From Qipengyuania mesophila (GTDB taxonomy: Bacteria; Pseudomonadota; Alphaproteobacteria; Sphingomonadales; Sphingomonadaceae), in contig NZ_JAIGNU010000004.1 in assembly GCF_019711655.1 (NCBI RefSeq), forward strand, positions 124,001-188,000: a DNA stretch of 64,000 bases. Direction: 5' to 3'. Shown piece by piece: positions 10,010 to 18,148 of the stretch. The translations under genes and the position numbers were made by a program. Every line of letters begins with the position of its first letter. The stretch's first letter is position 1. The notes under the pieces are model-generated. The model searched no databases. It was not told where the DNA came from and saw only the letters and a program-made list of their open reading frames with translations.

Positions 10010-12321
10010 GAGAAGCGCTCGGCGACTTCGCCGCGGATTTCGTCGATCAGGTGCTGTGCGCAGCGGCCCGATGCCTGTTCCTCGTCGAGGATCGCGTCGA
10101 AGGCTGCGCGCTTGACCTTGCGGCATCGTTCCTCGGGAAGCGGCTTGTCCACCGTCGAACAGACGAGGTCGATCATGCGCTCGGCGCCGTGGAGGCGGCC
10201 CCAGAGATAGTCGTTCTCGCGATAGGCCCGGCTGAAGAAGGCACCGAAATTGTAGAACTCGATCCCGCGCAGTGTCGCCGTCGTCCCGCCCTCGCGTATG
10301 CTCCGGGCATCGTCGGGGCTGATGCGATCGACCTTGACCGGGTCGAATTCGGTCAGCCCCTCGTTGCGCAGCAGCGGGAGCGTGGCGACATCGTAGAAGG
10401 GGAAGCCCAAGTAGGTCAGCAGCATGCGTCGACGCAGGTTCTTGGGCATCTGGTCGAGCGCTACCGAAAGCATCTCTTCGGCTCGGTCGTCGAGGTCGGG
10501 CAACAGGCGTTTCGCCTCGACGCGGTCGAGCAGTGCGCCAGGTTCCGCCATGACTCCTTCGGCGGCCTGTTCGAAATCGGAACCCAGAGCGTTGACACCC
10601 TCCTTTGCGAAATAGAGCGCGAGGATGCGGTAGACGGCATCGCGCCCGCGTTCGAGCGCCTCGTCCGAAATGTCCGGGTCCGCTTCCCAGTCGCGCGCCA
10701 TCCGACGGGCCAGGAGGCGCAGCCGGCGGATGCGAAACCCGATATCGTGCTCGCGGAAGAAGGCGATTGCCTCGGGAGACGCACCCCCGGAAGGGGCAGT
10801 CAGCCGCTCCAGCCCGCGTCGGAGCAACTCCTCTCGCAGGACGGCTTCGATCGGGGAAGGTTCGTCGAAGCCGAGCTTGGGCGCGCCCGACAGCGCGAGC
10901 CGCGCGAGGCGCATGACGATGGCGGAGAACTTGGCCTGGGCGTAGGCGTGAAAGGCATAGCCGGCGCGTTCGGCGGCAGCCTGCTGCGCCTTCTGCCGCC
11001 ACGCCCGGAGGCGCGCGGGCGTGGGGCTGTCGAGGAACAGCGTGCGACCGAAGAGCTTCTCGACCACCGCATCGACCTCGGGGCGCAGCGCGGCGACGAT
11101 CCGGTTGAGGCGCTCCGCCTCGCGGCTCTGTTCCTGGATCTGGTCGAGATTGTCGCGGATCGGCTGCTCACGCGGGATGGTCGAAAGCGACCCGAAGATC
11201 GCGGAGAAGAAGCCAACCGGTTCGTTCTTGCTGGCATTCACATCGCCGAAACTATCGGGCCGCGGATCGATATAGACGAAGCGACGATCGACCTCGCGCT
11301 GTGCGGGCCGCCCCTCCAGCGCCGCAATGGCTCCCGAAAAGGGCTTGTTGACCAACACCGAGCCATCGATGAGCGAGACGTGGTCGAGCGAACCGCGCAC
11401 TGCGTGGACCGGCATGATGCGCTCGAGAAAGGCCTCGCGGCCCGGCCAGGCGCGCTCCGTGAGATCGGACAATGTGTCGATCTCCTCGATCCGCAGCGGA
11501 GGGAAGGCGCCGGGAAAACTCGCCGTGGCGCGCGCGGCGAAGACCAGTTCGAGCGGATTGGCCAGGTCGGATCCGCCCCTCGCCGGCGTATTCGCGCGGA
11601 AGGCAATCGGCATCCGGTGCTCGGTATCCTCGACCACCGGCGGGCTGTGGAGACGGATCAGCTCGTGAAAGCCGTAATAGTCGGTCGCCGTGACATAGAG
11701 GTCGAGCGGGTGTCCGGGCGGGAGAAGGGGATCTTCCACCGGCCCTGCAGCCATGGCCGAAAACGCGGTTTCGAGCAGACGCGAGAAGCCCAACCCCGAA
11801 AACGGAGGCTCGAACCACCGGCCGCGGATCAGGTGCGAAACTTTGCGCTCGACCTCGGACTGCGTCTCGGGCGAGACCGCATCGGCAATATCGCTCCCCG
11901 GGCGGTTGAGCAGCCAGGTCGCAAAGGGTTGCGCCCACATCTTCGAGAAACGCCATTTCAGCCGCGCGGCCGGATCGACCAGTTCGTCGACGTCGGCGAC
12001 TTCGAGCCACAGATCGGTCAGCGGTTCGAGCGATTGCCCCGAATGCACCGCCTGGGCCAGGAAGACGGCGTTGATCCCGCCCGCGCTCGCGCCGCTCATG
12101 ATGTCGGGCAGCACCCTGAGCCGCAGCCCCTGTTCGCGCGCCAGGCTTTCCAGCAGCTCGCGATAGACCGCTTCGACGCCCTTGCGGGCAGGCCCCTCGA
12201 CATGGAACTCGCGACTGGCCCGGGCCAGGTGCCAAAGCTCGCGTGTCACACCGTGCATGTAGATCGCCAGGCTCACGCCGCCATAGCAGACCAGTGCGAT
12301 CCTCAATTCCTTTTGACGCAT
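10006..12321 (-). CDS. Patatin-like phospholipase domain protein
   Basis: The 771-residue protein has an N-terminal patatin domain: an oxyanion-type CYGGVSLAIYMHG near residues 12-24, the nucleophile motif GASAG with Ser79, and a later DGSVLVNKPF that supplies the catalytic aspartate of the Ser-Asp dyad. The long C-terminal half (about residues 380-771) looks like the DUF3376-type extension seen in alphaproteobacterial 'patatin-like protein' entries. It lacks a signal peptide. I choose ATG 12321 (MRQKELRIALVCYGG); an upstream in-frame extension is not conserved-looking. It is divergent from radA across a 70-base gap that contains a LexA-type box. Substrate unknown. Confidence 0.82.
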   Translation of the reverse strand: MRQKELRIALVCYGGVSLAIYMHGVTRELWHLARASREFHVEGPARKGVEAVYRELLESLAREQGLRLRVLPDIMSGASAGGINAVFLAQAVHSGQSLEPLTDLWLEVADVDELVDPAARLKWRFSKMWAQPFATWLLNRPGSDIADAVSPETQSEVERKVSHLIRGRWFEPPFSGLGFSRLLETAFSAMAAGPVEDPLLPPGHPLDLYVTATDYYGFHELIRLHSPPVVEDTEHRMPIAFRANTPARGGSDLANPLELVFAARATASFPGAFPPLRIEEIDTLSDLTERAWPGREAFLERIMPVHAVRGSLDHVSLIDGSVLVNKPFSGAIAALEGRPAQREVDRRFVYIDPRPDSFGDVNASKNEPVGFFSAIFGSLSTIPREQPIRDNLDQIQEQSREAERLNRIVAALRPEVDAVVEKLFGRTLFLDSPTPARLRAWRQKAQQAAAERAGYAFHAYAQAKFSAIVMRLARLALSGAPKLGFDEPSPIEAVLREELLRRGLERLTAPSGGASPEAIAFFREHDIGFRIRRLRLLARRMARDWEADPDISDEALERGRDAVYRILALYFAKEGVNALGSDFEQAAEGVMAEPGALLDRVEAKRLLPDLDDRAEEMLSVALDQMPKNLRRRMLLTYLGFPFYDVATLPLLRNEGLTEFDPVKVDRISPDDARSIREGGTTATLRGIEFYNFGAFFSRAYRENDYLWGRLHGAERMIDLVCSTVDKPLPEERCRKVKRAAFDAILDEEQASGRCAQHLIDEIRGEVAERFS

Positions 12322-12361
12322 CGAAGGTGCTGTGCACGGATAATACGCGCAAGGCAATTGC

Positions 12362-12376
12362 GTTCCGCAAATGTTC
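12362..12376 (+). promoter_or_regulatory. LexA (SOS) box, alphaproteobacterial type
   Basis: GTTCCGCAAATGTTC is a perfect direct repeat GTTC-N7-GTTC, the LexA recognition sequence known for alphaproteobacteria. It sits 15 bases before the radA ATG and 40 bases before the start of the divergent patatin-like gene, so it could control either one. Confidence 0.7.
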
Positions 12377-12391
12377 CGTTTAGCAGGGGGC

Positions 12392-13759
12392 ATGGCCAAG
12401 CCCAAGAAACGCTATGTCTGCCAGGCCTGTGGCAGCGTCTCGCACCGCTGGCAGGGCCAATGCGCCGACTGCGCAGAATGGAATACGCTGGTCGAGGATG
12501 TCCCGGCAACGGTCTTCTCGATGAAACACGACCTGTCGAGCGGGGGCAGGGCGGTCGAGTTCGTCGACCTCGACAAGCCCGGCGCGCTACCCACGCGGCA
12601 GCCCACCGGGCTCGCCGAATTCGACCGGGCACTGGGCGGTGGACTGGTTCCCGGATCGGCGATCCTGCTCGGCGGCGATCCGGGGATCGGCAAGTCGACG
12701 CTCCTCTTGCAGGCTGCGGCGAAGATCGCGCGTGAAGGACGCGGCGTGGTCTATGTCAGCGGGGAGGAGGCTACCGCACAGGTCCGCATGCGCGCCGCGC
12801 GATTGGGGCTGTCGGATGCACCGGTAAAGCTCGCTGCGGCGACCGGGGTGCGCGATATCCTCACCACAATTGGTTCAATGGACACGCCCGCACTGCTGGT
12901 GATCGATTCGATCCAGACGATGCATTCGGACACGATCGAGGGCGCTCCGGGTACGGTCAGCCAGGTGCGCGGCTGTGCCTTCGAACTGATCCGCTACGCC
13001 AAGGAAAACGGTGTCGCGCTGGTCCTCGTCGGCCATGTGACCAAGGACGGCAGTATCGCCGGTCCGCGCGTGCTCGAACACATGGTCGACGTGGTGATGA
13101 GCTTCGAGGGCGAACGCAGCCACCAGTACCGCATCCTGCGCGCGCTCAAGAACCGTTTCGGCGCGGTCGACGAGATCGGCGTCTTCGCCATGGCGGGCGA
13201 GGGACTCGAGGAGGTCGACAACCCCTCGATGCTGTTCCTCTCCGGACGCGACGAACCGATGGCGGGGAGCGCCGTCTTCCCCGCGATCGAAGGCACGCGA
13301 CCGGTGCTGGTGGAGATCCAGGCGCTGATCGTGCGGCTGCAATCGGGCGCGACGCCGCGCCGTGCGGTTGTGGGCTGGGACAGCGGGAGGCTCGCCATGC
13401 TGCTGGCGGTGCTCGAATCGCGCTGCGGGCTCAATTTCTCCTCGGCCGAGGTCTATCTCAACGTCGCCGGCGGCTATCGCCTGTCCGACCCGGCAGCCGA
13501 CCTCGCGGTGGCCGCGGCGCTGGTCAGCGCCATGGCCGACCGGCCGCTCCCTCCGCGCAGCGTGTGGCTCGGCGAAGTCTCGCTCGCGGGCGAGATCCGC
13601 CCCGTCGCGCATGGCGGATTGCGCCTACGCGAAGCGGCCAAGCTCGGCTTCGATCGCGGCTTCGGCCCCGCAGACGTTAAGGCGGGATCGGCGGCCATGA
13701 CCTACGATGGCCTCTCCCAACTGGCCAATCTCGTTGACCGGATAATCGGGAGTTCATAA
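12392..13759 (+). CDS. radA: DNA repair protein RadA
   Basis: This 455-residue RecA-like ATPase promotes branch migration during recombinational repair. An N-terminal C4 zinc finger (Cys10, Cys13, Cys24, Cys27) is followed by Walker A GGDPGIGKSTLLL, Walker B LLVIDSIQT, the RadA-specific LKNRFGAVDEIG (KNRFG) motif and a C-terminal Lon-protease-like domain. I use ATG 12392 (MAKPKKRYVC). The upstream gap carries a LexA box, consistent with SOS control. cvpA follows after 21 bases. Confidence 0.96.
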   Translation: MAKPKKRYVCQACGSVSHRWQGQCADCAEWNTLVEDVPATVFSMKHDLSSGGRAVEFVDLDKPGALPTRQPTGLAEFDRALGGGLVPGSAILLGGDPGIGKSTLLLQAAAKIAREGRGVVYVSGEEATAQVRMRAARLGLSDAPVKLAAATGVRDILTTIGSMDTPALLVIDSIQTMHSDTIEGAPGTVSQVRGCAFELIRYAKENGVALVLVGHVTKDGSIAGPRVLEHMVDVVMSFEGERSHQYRILRALKNRFGAVDEIGVFAMAGEGLEEVDNPSMLFLSGRDEPMAGSAVFPAIEGTRPVLVEIQALIVRLQSGATPRRAVVGWDSGRLAMLLAVLESRCGLNFSSAEVYLNVAGGYRLSDPAADLAVAAALVSAMADRPLPPRSVWLGEVSLAGEIRPVAHGGLRLREAAKLGFDRGFGPADVKAGSAAMTYDGLSQLANLVDRIIGSS

Positions 13760-13780
13760 GGCCCCGATGAAGGAAGGGTC

Positions 13781-14302
13781 ATGACGGGTTTCGACTTTAT
13801 CGTCCTGCTGATTGTCGGCATCGCCGCCGTGGGCGGCTTCCTGCGCGGCTTCCTGCAGGAAGTGCTGTCGCTCGCTGCCTGGGTACTGGCCGCCTTCGCC
13901 ATCCGCTTCCTGCACACGCCGCTCACGCTGGCGCTGCACGACTACATCGGCCGCGACATCACCACCTCGCTCCTGTCCTTCACCCTGCTGCTGCTGATTC
14001 CCTATGCGGCGATGAAGGTCATCGCCAACAATGTCGGCAAGGCATCGCGGGATTCGCTGCTCGGCCCGGTCGACCGCGTGCTCGGCTTCGGCTTCGGGGC
14101 ACTGAAGGGCAGCGTCATCGTGGTCATCGCCTTTTCGCTGCTGGTGCTCGGCTACGACACCGTCTGGGGATACAAGGGCCGGCCCAGCTGGATCACCACC
14201 GCGCGCAGCTATGAGCTGGTCGATGCGAGCTCGCGCGCTCTGGTCGAGGTGCTTGCGCAGCGGCGCGCGCAATTGCGCGAACGCTCCGCCAGCGAAGAGT
14301 GA
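13781..14302 (+). CDS. cvpA: CvpA family membrane protein
   Basis: This 173-residue protein has about four hydrophobic segments and the family pattern FDFIVLLIVGIAAVGGFLRGF at its start, with SRDSLLGPVDRVLGFGFGALKG in the centre. CvpA proteins are inner-membrane proteins tied to colicin V production and envelope stress tolerance in enterobacteria; the role in alphaproteobacteria is not settled. The charged C-terminus (LAQRRAQLRERS) is probably cytoplasmic. Its TGA overlaps the next gene's ATG (TGATG), so the two are likely coupled. Confidence 0.88.
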   Translation: MTGFDFIVLLIVGIAAVGGFLRGFLQEVLSLAAWVLAAFAIRFLHTPLTLALHDYIGRDITTSLLSFTLLLLIPYAAMKVIANNVGKASRDSLLGPVDRVLGFGFGALKGSVIVVIAFSLLVLGYDTVWGYKGRPSWITTARSYELVDASSRALVEVLAQRRAQLRERSASEE

Positions 14303-14736
14303 TGGCGTCCCCACGCGCCGCGGCGCTCTATTCACCCGAGCTGCTGGCGCTCGCAGTCGAACTGGCCGAGGTCCCCTACGACGATCGCGCGCGCGCCATC
14401 GGCCATGCGCGTTCGCGCAGTTGCGGCAGCGTGATCGACCTCTCGTCCTCGAACGCAGAGAGGATCGAAACGGTCGGGATCCGGGTCTCCGCCTGTGCGG
14501 TGGGGCAAGCCTCGGCAGCGATCTTCGCCCGCGAGGCCGCCGGAATGGATGCCGAGGCGGTCCAGACCACGATCGAAGAGCTCGGCGAATGGCTCGAGGG
14601 CAGGGCGCCGAGCGCCATCCTGCCGCGGCTCGAACTGCTCGAAGCCGCACGTCCGCACCGCGGCCGCCACGAGGCGATTCTCCTGCCGTGGAGAGCCGCG
14701 CTAGCCGCGCTTTCCAACCCAGGAACGCCGGGCTAG
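14302..14736 (+). CDS. IscU/NifU-N-like iron-sulfur scaffold-related protein
   Basis: The 144-residue product matches the NifU N-terminal/IscU fold weakly. Two cysteines align with the scaffold ligands, Cys41 (SRSCGS) and Cys65 (SACAVG). The third position, normally a His-Cys pair, reads His-Glu (RGRHEAILLPW, residues 123-124), so the canonical three-cysteine site is incomplete. The start is ATG 14302; GTG 14299 is equally possible. It overlaps cvpA, and no isc or suf genes are close. Sphingomonad genomes label such proteins iron-sulfur cluster assembly scaffolds, but real cluster assembly here is unproven. Confidence 0.7.
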   Translation: MASPRAAALYSPELLALAVELAEVPYDDRARAIGHARSRSCGSVIDLSSSNAERIETVGIRVSACAVGQASAAIFAREAAGMDAEAVQTTIEELGEWLEGRAPSAILPRLELLEAARPHRGRHEAILLPWRAALAALSNPGTPG

Positions 14737-14780
14737 ACCTTTTTTCAGACAGAACGATATCGCGGATGAGGGAGCGCGAC

Positions 14781-16427
14781 ATGCCCGACGGCGCAGAGGC
14801 CACGCAGAGGGAACCGACCGAGCAGGAAATCCGCCTGGTCATCGCCGCCAGCAGCGCGGGGACGATCTTCGAGTGGTATGATTTCTTCATCTACGGCACG
14901 CTCGCCGGGCTGATCGGCGCGGCCTTCTTCCCGAGCGACAACGAAACGCTCGAAATCCTGCTCGTCTGGGCCGGCTTCGCGGTCGGCTTCGGCTTCCGCC
15001 CGCTGGGCGCGATCCTGTTCGGCTTCCTCGGCGACAGGCTCGGGCGCAAATACACCTTTCTCGTCACCGTCACCCTCATGGGGATCGCCACGGCAGGCGT
15101 CGGGCTGATCCCGAGTGCGGCGAGCATCGGCCTGGCCGCGCCGCTGATCGTGCTCGGCCTGCGTATCCTCCAGGGCCTCGCGCTGGGCGGCGAATATGGC
15201 GGGGCGGCGATCTATGTCGCCGAACATGCGCCGCCCGAGAAGCGCGGCTTCTACACCAGCTTCATCCAGGCGAGCGTGGTCGGCGGTTTCGTCCTGTCGA
15301 TCATCGTGGTGATCGCCTGCCGTGCGCTGATCCCGGCGGAGGATTTCGCCGCGTGGGGCTGGCGCATTCCCTTCCTGCTGTCGATCGCTTTGCTCGGCAT
15401 ATCGCTGTGGATGCGGCTCAAGCTGTCCGAGAGCCCCGTGTTCAAGGCGATGAAGGAGGCCGGCGAGACGAGTGCCAATCCGTTCAAGGAAAGCCTGACC
15501 TATCCGGGCAATCCCAAGCGCATCTTCGTCGCGCTGTTCGGTATCACCGGCGTGCTCACCACCATCTGGTACACCGCCTTCTTCTCGGGCCTGTCGTTCC
15601 TGCGCGGTCCGATGCGGGTCGAGGAGAGCCTCGTCGAATGGATGCTGCTGATCGCAGGCGCAATCTCGATGAGCTTCTACGTCGTCGTCGGCCGCTGGTC
15701 CGACAGGGTGGGGCGCAAGAAACCGATCATCATCGGCGCGCTCGCCTCGCTCGCGCTGCTGTTCCCGGTGTTCTGGGGCATCGGATCGCTCGCCAATCCG
15801 GGGCTCGAAGCAAGCGCCCGGGCCGCGCCCGTCACCGTCAGCGGTGCGCAGTGCGAATACGATCCCTTCGCCGAAATTCAGGCCAGCCCCTGCGGCCGGG
15901 CGCTGCAGGATCTCACCGCGCTCGGGGTCCCATATGCCATCGGCGACGGCGCGACCGCCGAACTCGCGATCGGGCAGGACAGCTACAGCTACGAAGGCCT
16001 GCCCGACACCACGCGCCGTGCGATCATCCAGGCCTGGCTCGAAGGCAATGGCTATGATTTCGCGCGCCAGACGCCGCCCTTTGCCAGCGTGATCGGGATC
16101 ATCGCGCTGCTGCTCGTGCTGGGCATGCTCTCGGCGCTGACCTACGGCTCGGTCGCGGCTTTGCTGACCGAGATGTTCCCGGCCAAGATCCGCTACAGCT
16201 CGATGTCGATCCCCTACCACATCGGCGCAGGCTATCTGGGCGGTTTCCTGCCGCTGATCGCGGGATATATCGTGGCGATGACGGGCAATGCCTACGCCGG
16301 GCTGTGGTACACCATGGTCGTGGTCGGTTTCGGCCTCATCGTCGCCTGGTGGGGCCTGCCCGACGGCCCGCCGCGCGACTTCGCGGACGGCGGGCAGGAC
16401 CCGGCCGCCTCTCCCGCCACATCGTGA
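14781..16427 (+). CDS. MFS transporter, metabolite:H+ symporter (ProP-like) family
   Basis: This 548-residue inner-membrane transporter has 12 predicted helices. The N-terminus AASSAGTIFEWYDFFIYGTLAG and the loop GDRLGRKYTFL are typical of the metabolite:proton symporter group (ShiA, ProP, KgtP). A hydrophilic insert of about 90 residues (roughly 340-433), with two cysteines (QCEYDPF, SPCGRAL), separates two C-terminal helices and probably faces the periplasm; it makes the protein longer than typical ProP. ATG 14781 has the SD GGGAGCG; ATG 14766 is an alternative. Substrate not predictable. alr follows after seven bases. Confidence 0.85.
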   Translation: MPDGAEATQREPTEQEIRLVIAASSAGTIFEWYDFFIYGTLAGLIGAAFFPSDNETLEILLVWAGFAVGFGFRPLGAILFGFLGDRLGRKYTFLVTVTLMGIATAGVGLIPSAASIGLAAPLIVLGLRILQGLALGGEYGGAAIYVAEHAPPEKRGFYTSFIQASVVGGFVLSIIVVIACRALIPAEDFAAWGWRIPFLLSIALLGISLWMRLKLSESPVFKAMKEAGETSANPFKESLTYPGNPKRIFVALFGITGVLTTIWYTAFFSGLSFLRGPMRVEESLVEWMLLIAGAISMSFYVVVGRWSDRVGRKKPIIIGALASLALLFPVFWGIGSLANPGLEASARAAPVTVSGAQCEYDPFAEIQASPCGRALQDLTALGVPYAIGDGATAELAIGQDSYSYEGLPDTTRRAIIQAWLEGNGYDFARQTPPFASVIGIIALLLVLGMLSALTYGSVAALLTEMFPAKIRYSSMSIPYHIGAGYLGGFLPLIAGYIVAMTGNAYAGLWYTMVVVGFGLIVAWWGLPDGPPRDFADGGQDPAASPATS

Positions 16428-16434
16428 GTATTGC

Positions 16435-17469
16435 ATGACCGAGCTTCCGCCGCCGACACTGCGGCTGCGTATCGACAGCGACGCGCTGACGCATAACTGG
16501 CAGACCCTCGACGAGCTGTCGGGCGGCGCACGCGCAGGCGCAGCGGTCAAGGCGAACTGCTACGGCCTCGGCGTCGATCGTTGCCTGCCGATCCTGCGCG
16601 ACGCCGGCTGCCGCGATTTCTTCGTGGCGCATTGGAGCGAGGTTCCCGCGGTGCTGCGGCATGTCCCTGCGGACCAAGTCTCGGTCCTCCACGGGCCGCA
16701 TGGCGCCGATCATGTCAGCTTTGCCCGCGCGACCGGCGTGCGACCGGTGATCGACAGCCTGCAACAGGCGAAGCTCTGGACCGAGGGCGGGGGAGGGGCC
16801 TGCGACCTGATGGTCGACACGGGGATCAATCGGCTCGGCGTGGCTCCTGCGGACCTGTCCGCCCCGCTCATCCAGGCACTCGAGGTCGATGTGCTGATGA
16901 GCCACCTCGCCTGCGCCGACGAGGACAGCGCGATGAATGCGCGCCAGCTCGACCGTTTCCGCGCCTGCCTGCCCGCAGTGAAGCACAAGGAAGCCAGCCT
17001 CGCCAACAGTGCGGGCATCGCGCTCGGCGAAAACTATGCCTTCAATCTCACGCGCCCCGGCCTCGCGCTCTATGGCGGCACGCCCCGGGCGGAACTCGAT
17101 GGCCGCATCGCCCAGGTCGCCTTCCCGCAGGCGGCGCTGATCCAGACGCGCGAGCTGCAGGCGGGCGACACGGTCGGCTACAACGCCACCTTCACTGCGC
17201 CCCGGGCAATGCGCACCGGGGTGGTCTCGCTCGGCTATGCCGACGGTATCCTGCGCAGCTGGGGCGGGGGGCATTTCGTCCACGCCGACCGCAAATTGCC
17301 GATCCTCGGCAAGGTCTCGATGGACATGATCGTGCTCGACCTCACCGAGGCCCCCGAACTCGCCGAGGGCGACTGGGTCGAGCTGCCGTACTGCCTGTCC
17401 GATGCTGCGCAGCAAACCCTTCTTTCACAATATGAATTGCTCACCGTTCTGGGCCGTCGCTTCGGTTGA
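16435..17469 (+). CDS. alr: Alanine racemase
   Basis: This 344-residue PLP enzyme makes D-alanine for peptidoglycan. Lys39 in AAVKANCYGLG is the Schiff-base lysine, and Tyr268 in LGYADGILRSWGG is the opposing catalytic base. The C-terminal beta domain has GKVSMDMIVLDLTE. The start MTELPPPTLRLRIDSDALTHNW fits the family. The length is slightly shorter than E. coli Alr (359). The seven-base spacing to the MFS gene suggests cotranscription. Confidence 0.95.
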   Translation: MTELPPPTLRLRIDSDALTHNWQTLDELSGGARAGAAVKANCYGLGVDRCLPILRDAGCRDFFVAHWSEVPAVLRHVPADQVSVLHGPHGADHVSFARATGVRPVIDSLQQAKLWTEGGGGACDLMVDTGINRLGVAPADLSAPLIQALEVDVLMSHLACADEDSAMNARQLDRFRACLPAVKHKEASLANSAGIALGENYAFNLTRPGLALYGGTPRAELDGRIAQVAFPQAALIQTRELQAGDTVGYNATFTAPRAMRTGVVSLGYADGILRSWGGGHFVHADRKLPILGKVSMDMIVLDLTEAPELAEGDWVELPYCLSDAAQQTLLSQYELLTVLGRRFG

Positions 17470-17544
17470 CCTTCGCGTGATGTTGCGCTGCGGTTTGTGC
17501 ACGTGCTAATCCTCTTGCAGCGCACAATTGGGGAGCATGTGACA

Positions 17545-18099
17545 ATGGCCAAGCGGACCGCCGAGGGCGAACCGATCATCATCAAGAAATACGCCAACCG
17601 GCGACTCTACAACACCGACACCAGCAGCTACATCACGCTCGACGACCTCGCGAAAATGGTACGCGAGAATGTCGACTTCCATGTGCTGGACGCCAAGACC
17701 GGCGACGACATCACCCATACGATCCTGACGCAGATCATCGTTGAAGAGGAAAGCCACGGTTCGCAGATGCTGCCGGTCAGCTTCCTGCGCGATCTCATCT
17801 CGATGTACGGCAATTCGATGCAGGCGATGATGCCGAGCTATCTCGAGGCGAGCATGGCGAACCTGCGCAAGAACCGCGAGCAGTTGCAGGCGGCCTTCGC
17901 CAAGGGGATGGAGAACAATCCGCTGGCCAAGATGGCCGAGGCCAATTTCAAGATGATGCAGAACGCGGCCGAAGCCTTCATTCCCGGCCGCAACAAGCCG
18001 GGCCAGGACAAGCGGACACCGGGCCAGTCGGACGAGCTCGCCCAGATGCGCGAGCAGATGGCGGCGATGCAGAAGAAGCTGGACGAATTGAGCAAATGA
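17545..18099 (+). CDS. phaR: Polyhydroxyalkanoate synthesis repressor PhaR
   Basis: The 184-residue DNA- and PHB-binding regulator represses phasin and related genes until polyhydroxyalkanoate granules form. The N-terminal PHB/PHA accumulation regulator domain reads IIIKKYANRRLYNTDTSSYITL, followed by LAKMVRENVDFHVLDAKTGDDITHTILTQII. The C-terminal half is helical and Met/Gln rich with a terminal coiled coil (EQMAAMQKKLDELSK). Start ATG 17545 has GGGGAG upstream; GTG 17539 is also possible. No phaC or phasin gene is in the window. Confidence 0.94.
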   Translation: MAKRTAEGEPIIIKKYANRRLYNTDTSSYITLDDLAKMVRENVDFHVLDAKTGDDITHTILTQIIVEEESHGSQMLPVSFLRDLISMYGNSMQAMMPSYLEASMANLRKNREQLQAAFAKGMENNPLAKMAEANFKMMQNAAEAFIPGRNKPGQDKRTPGQSDELAQMREQMAAMQKKLDELSK

Positions 18100-18148
18100 C
18101 GGCATCGGCCCGCGCGCCGATCCGACCAGCAACAACGGGAACTACATC

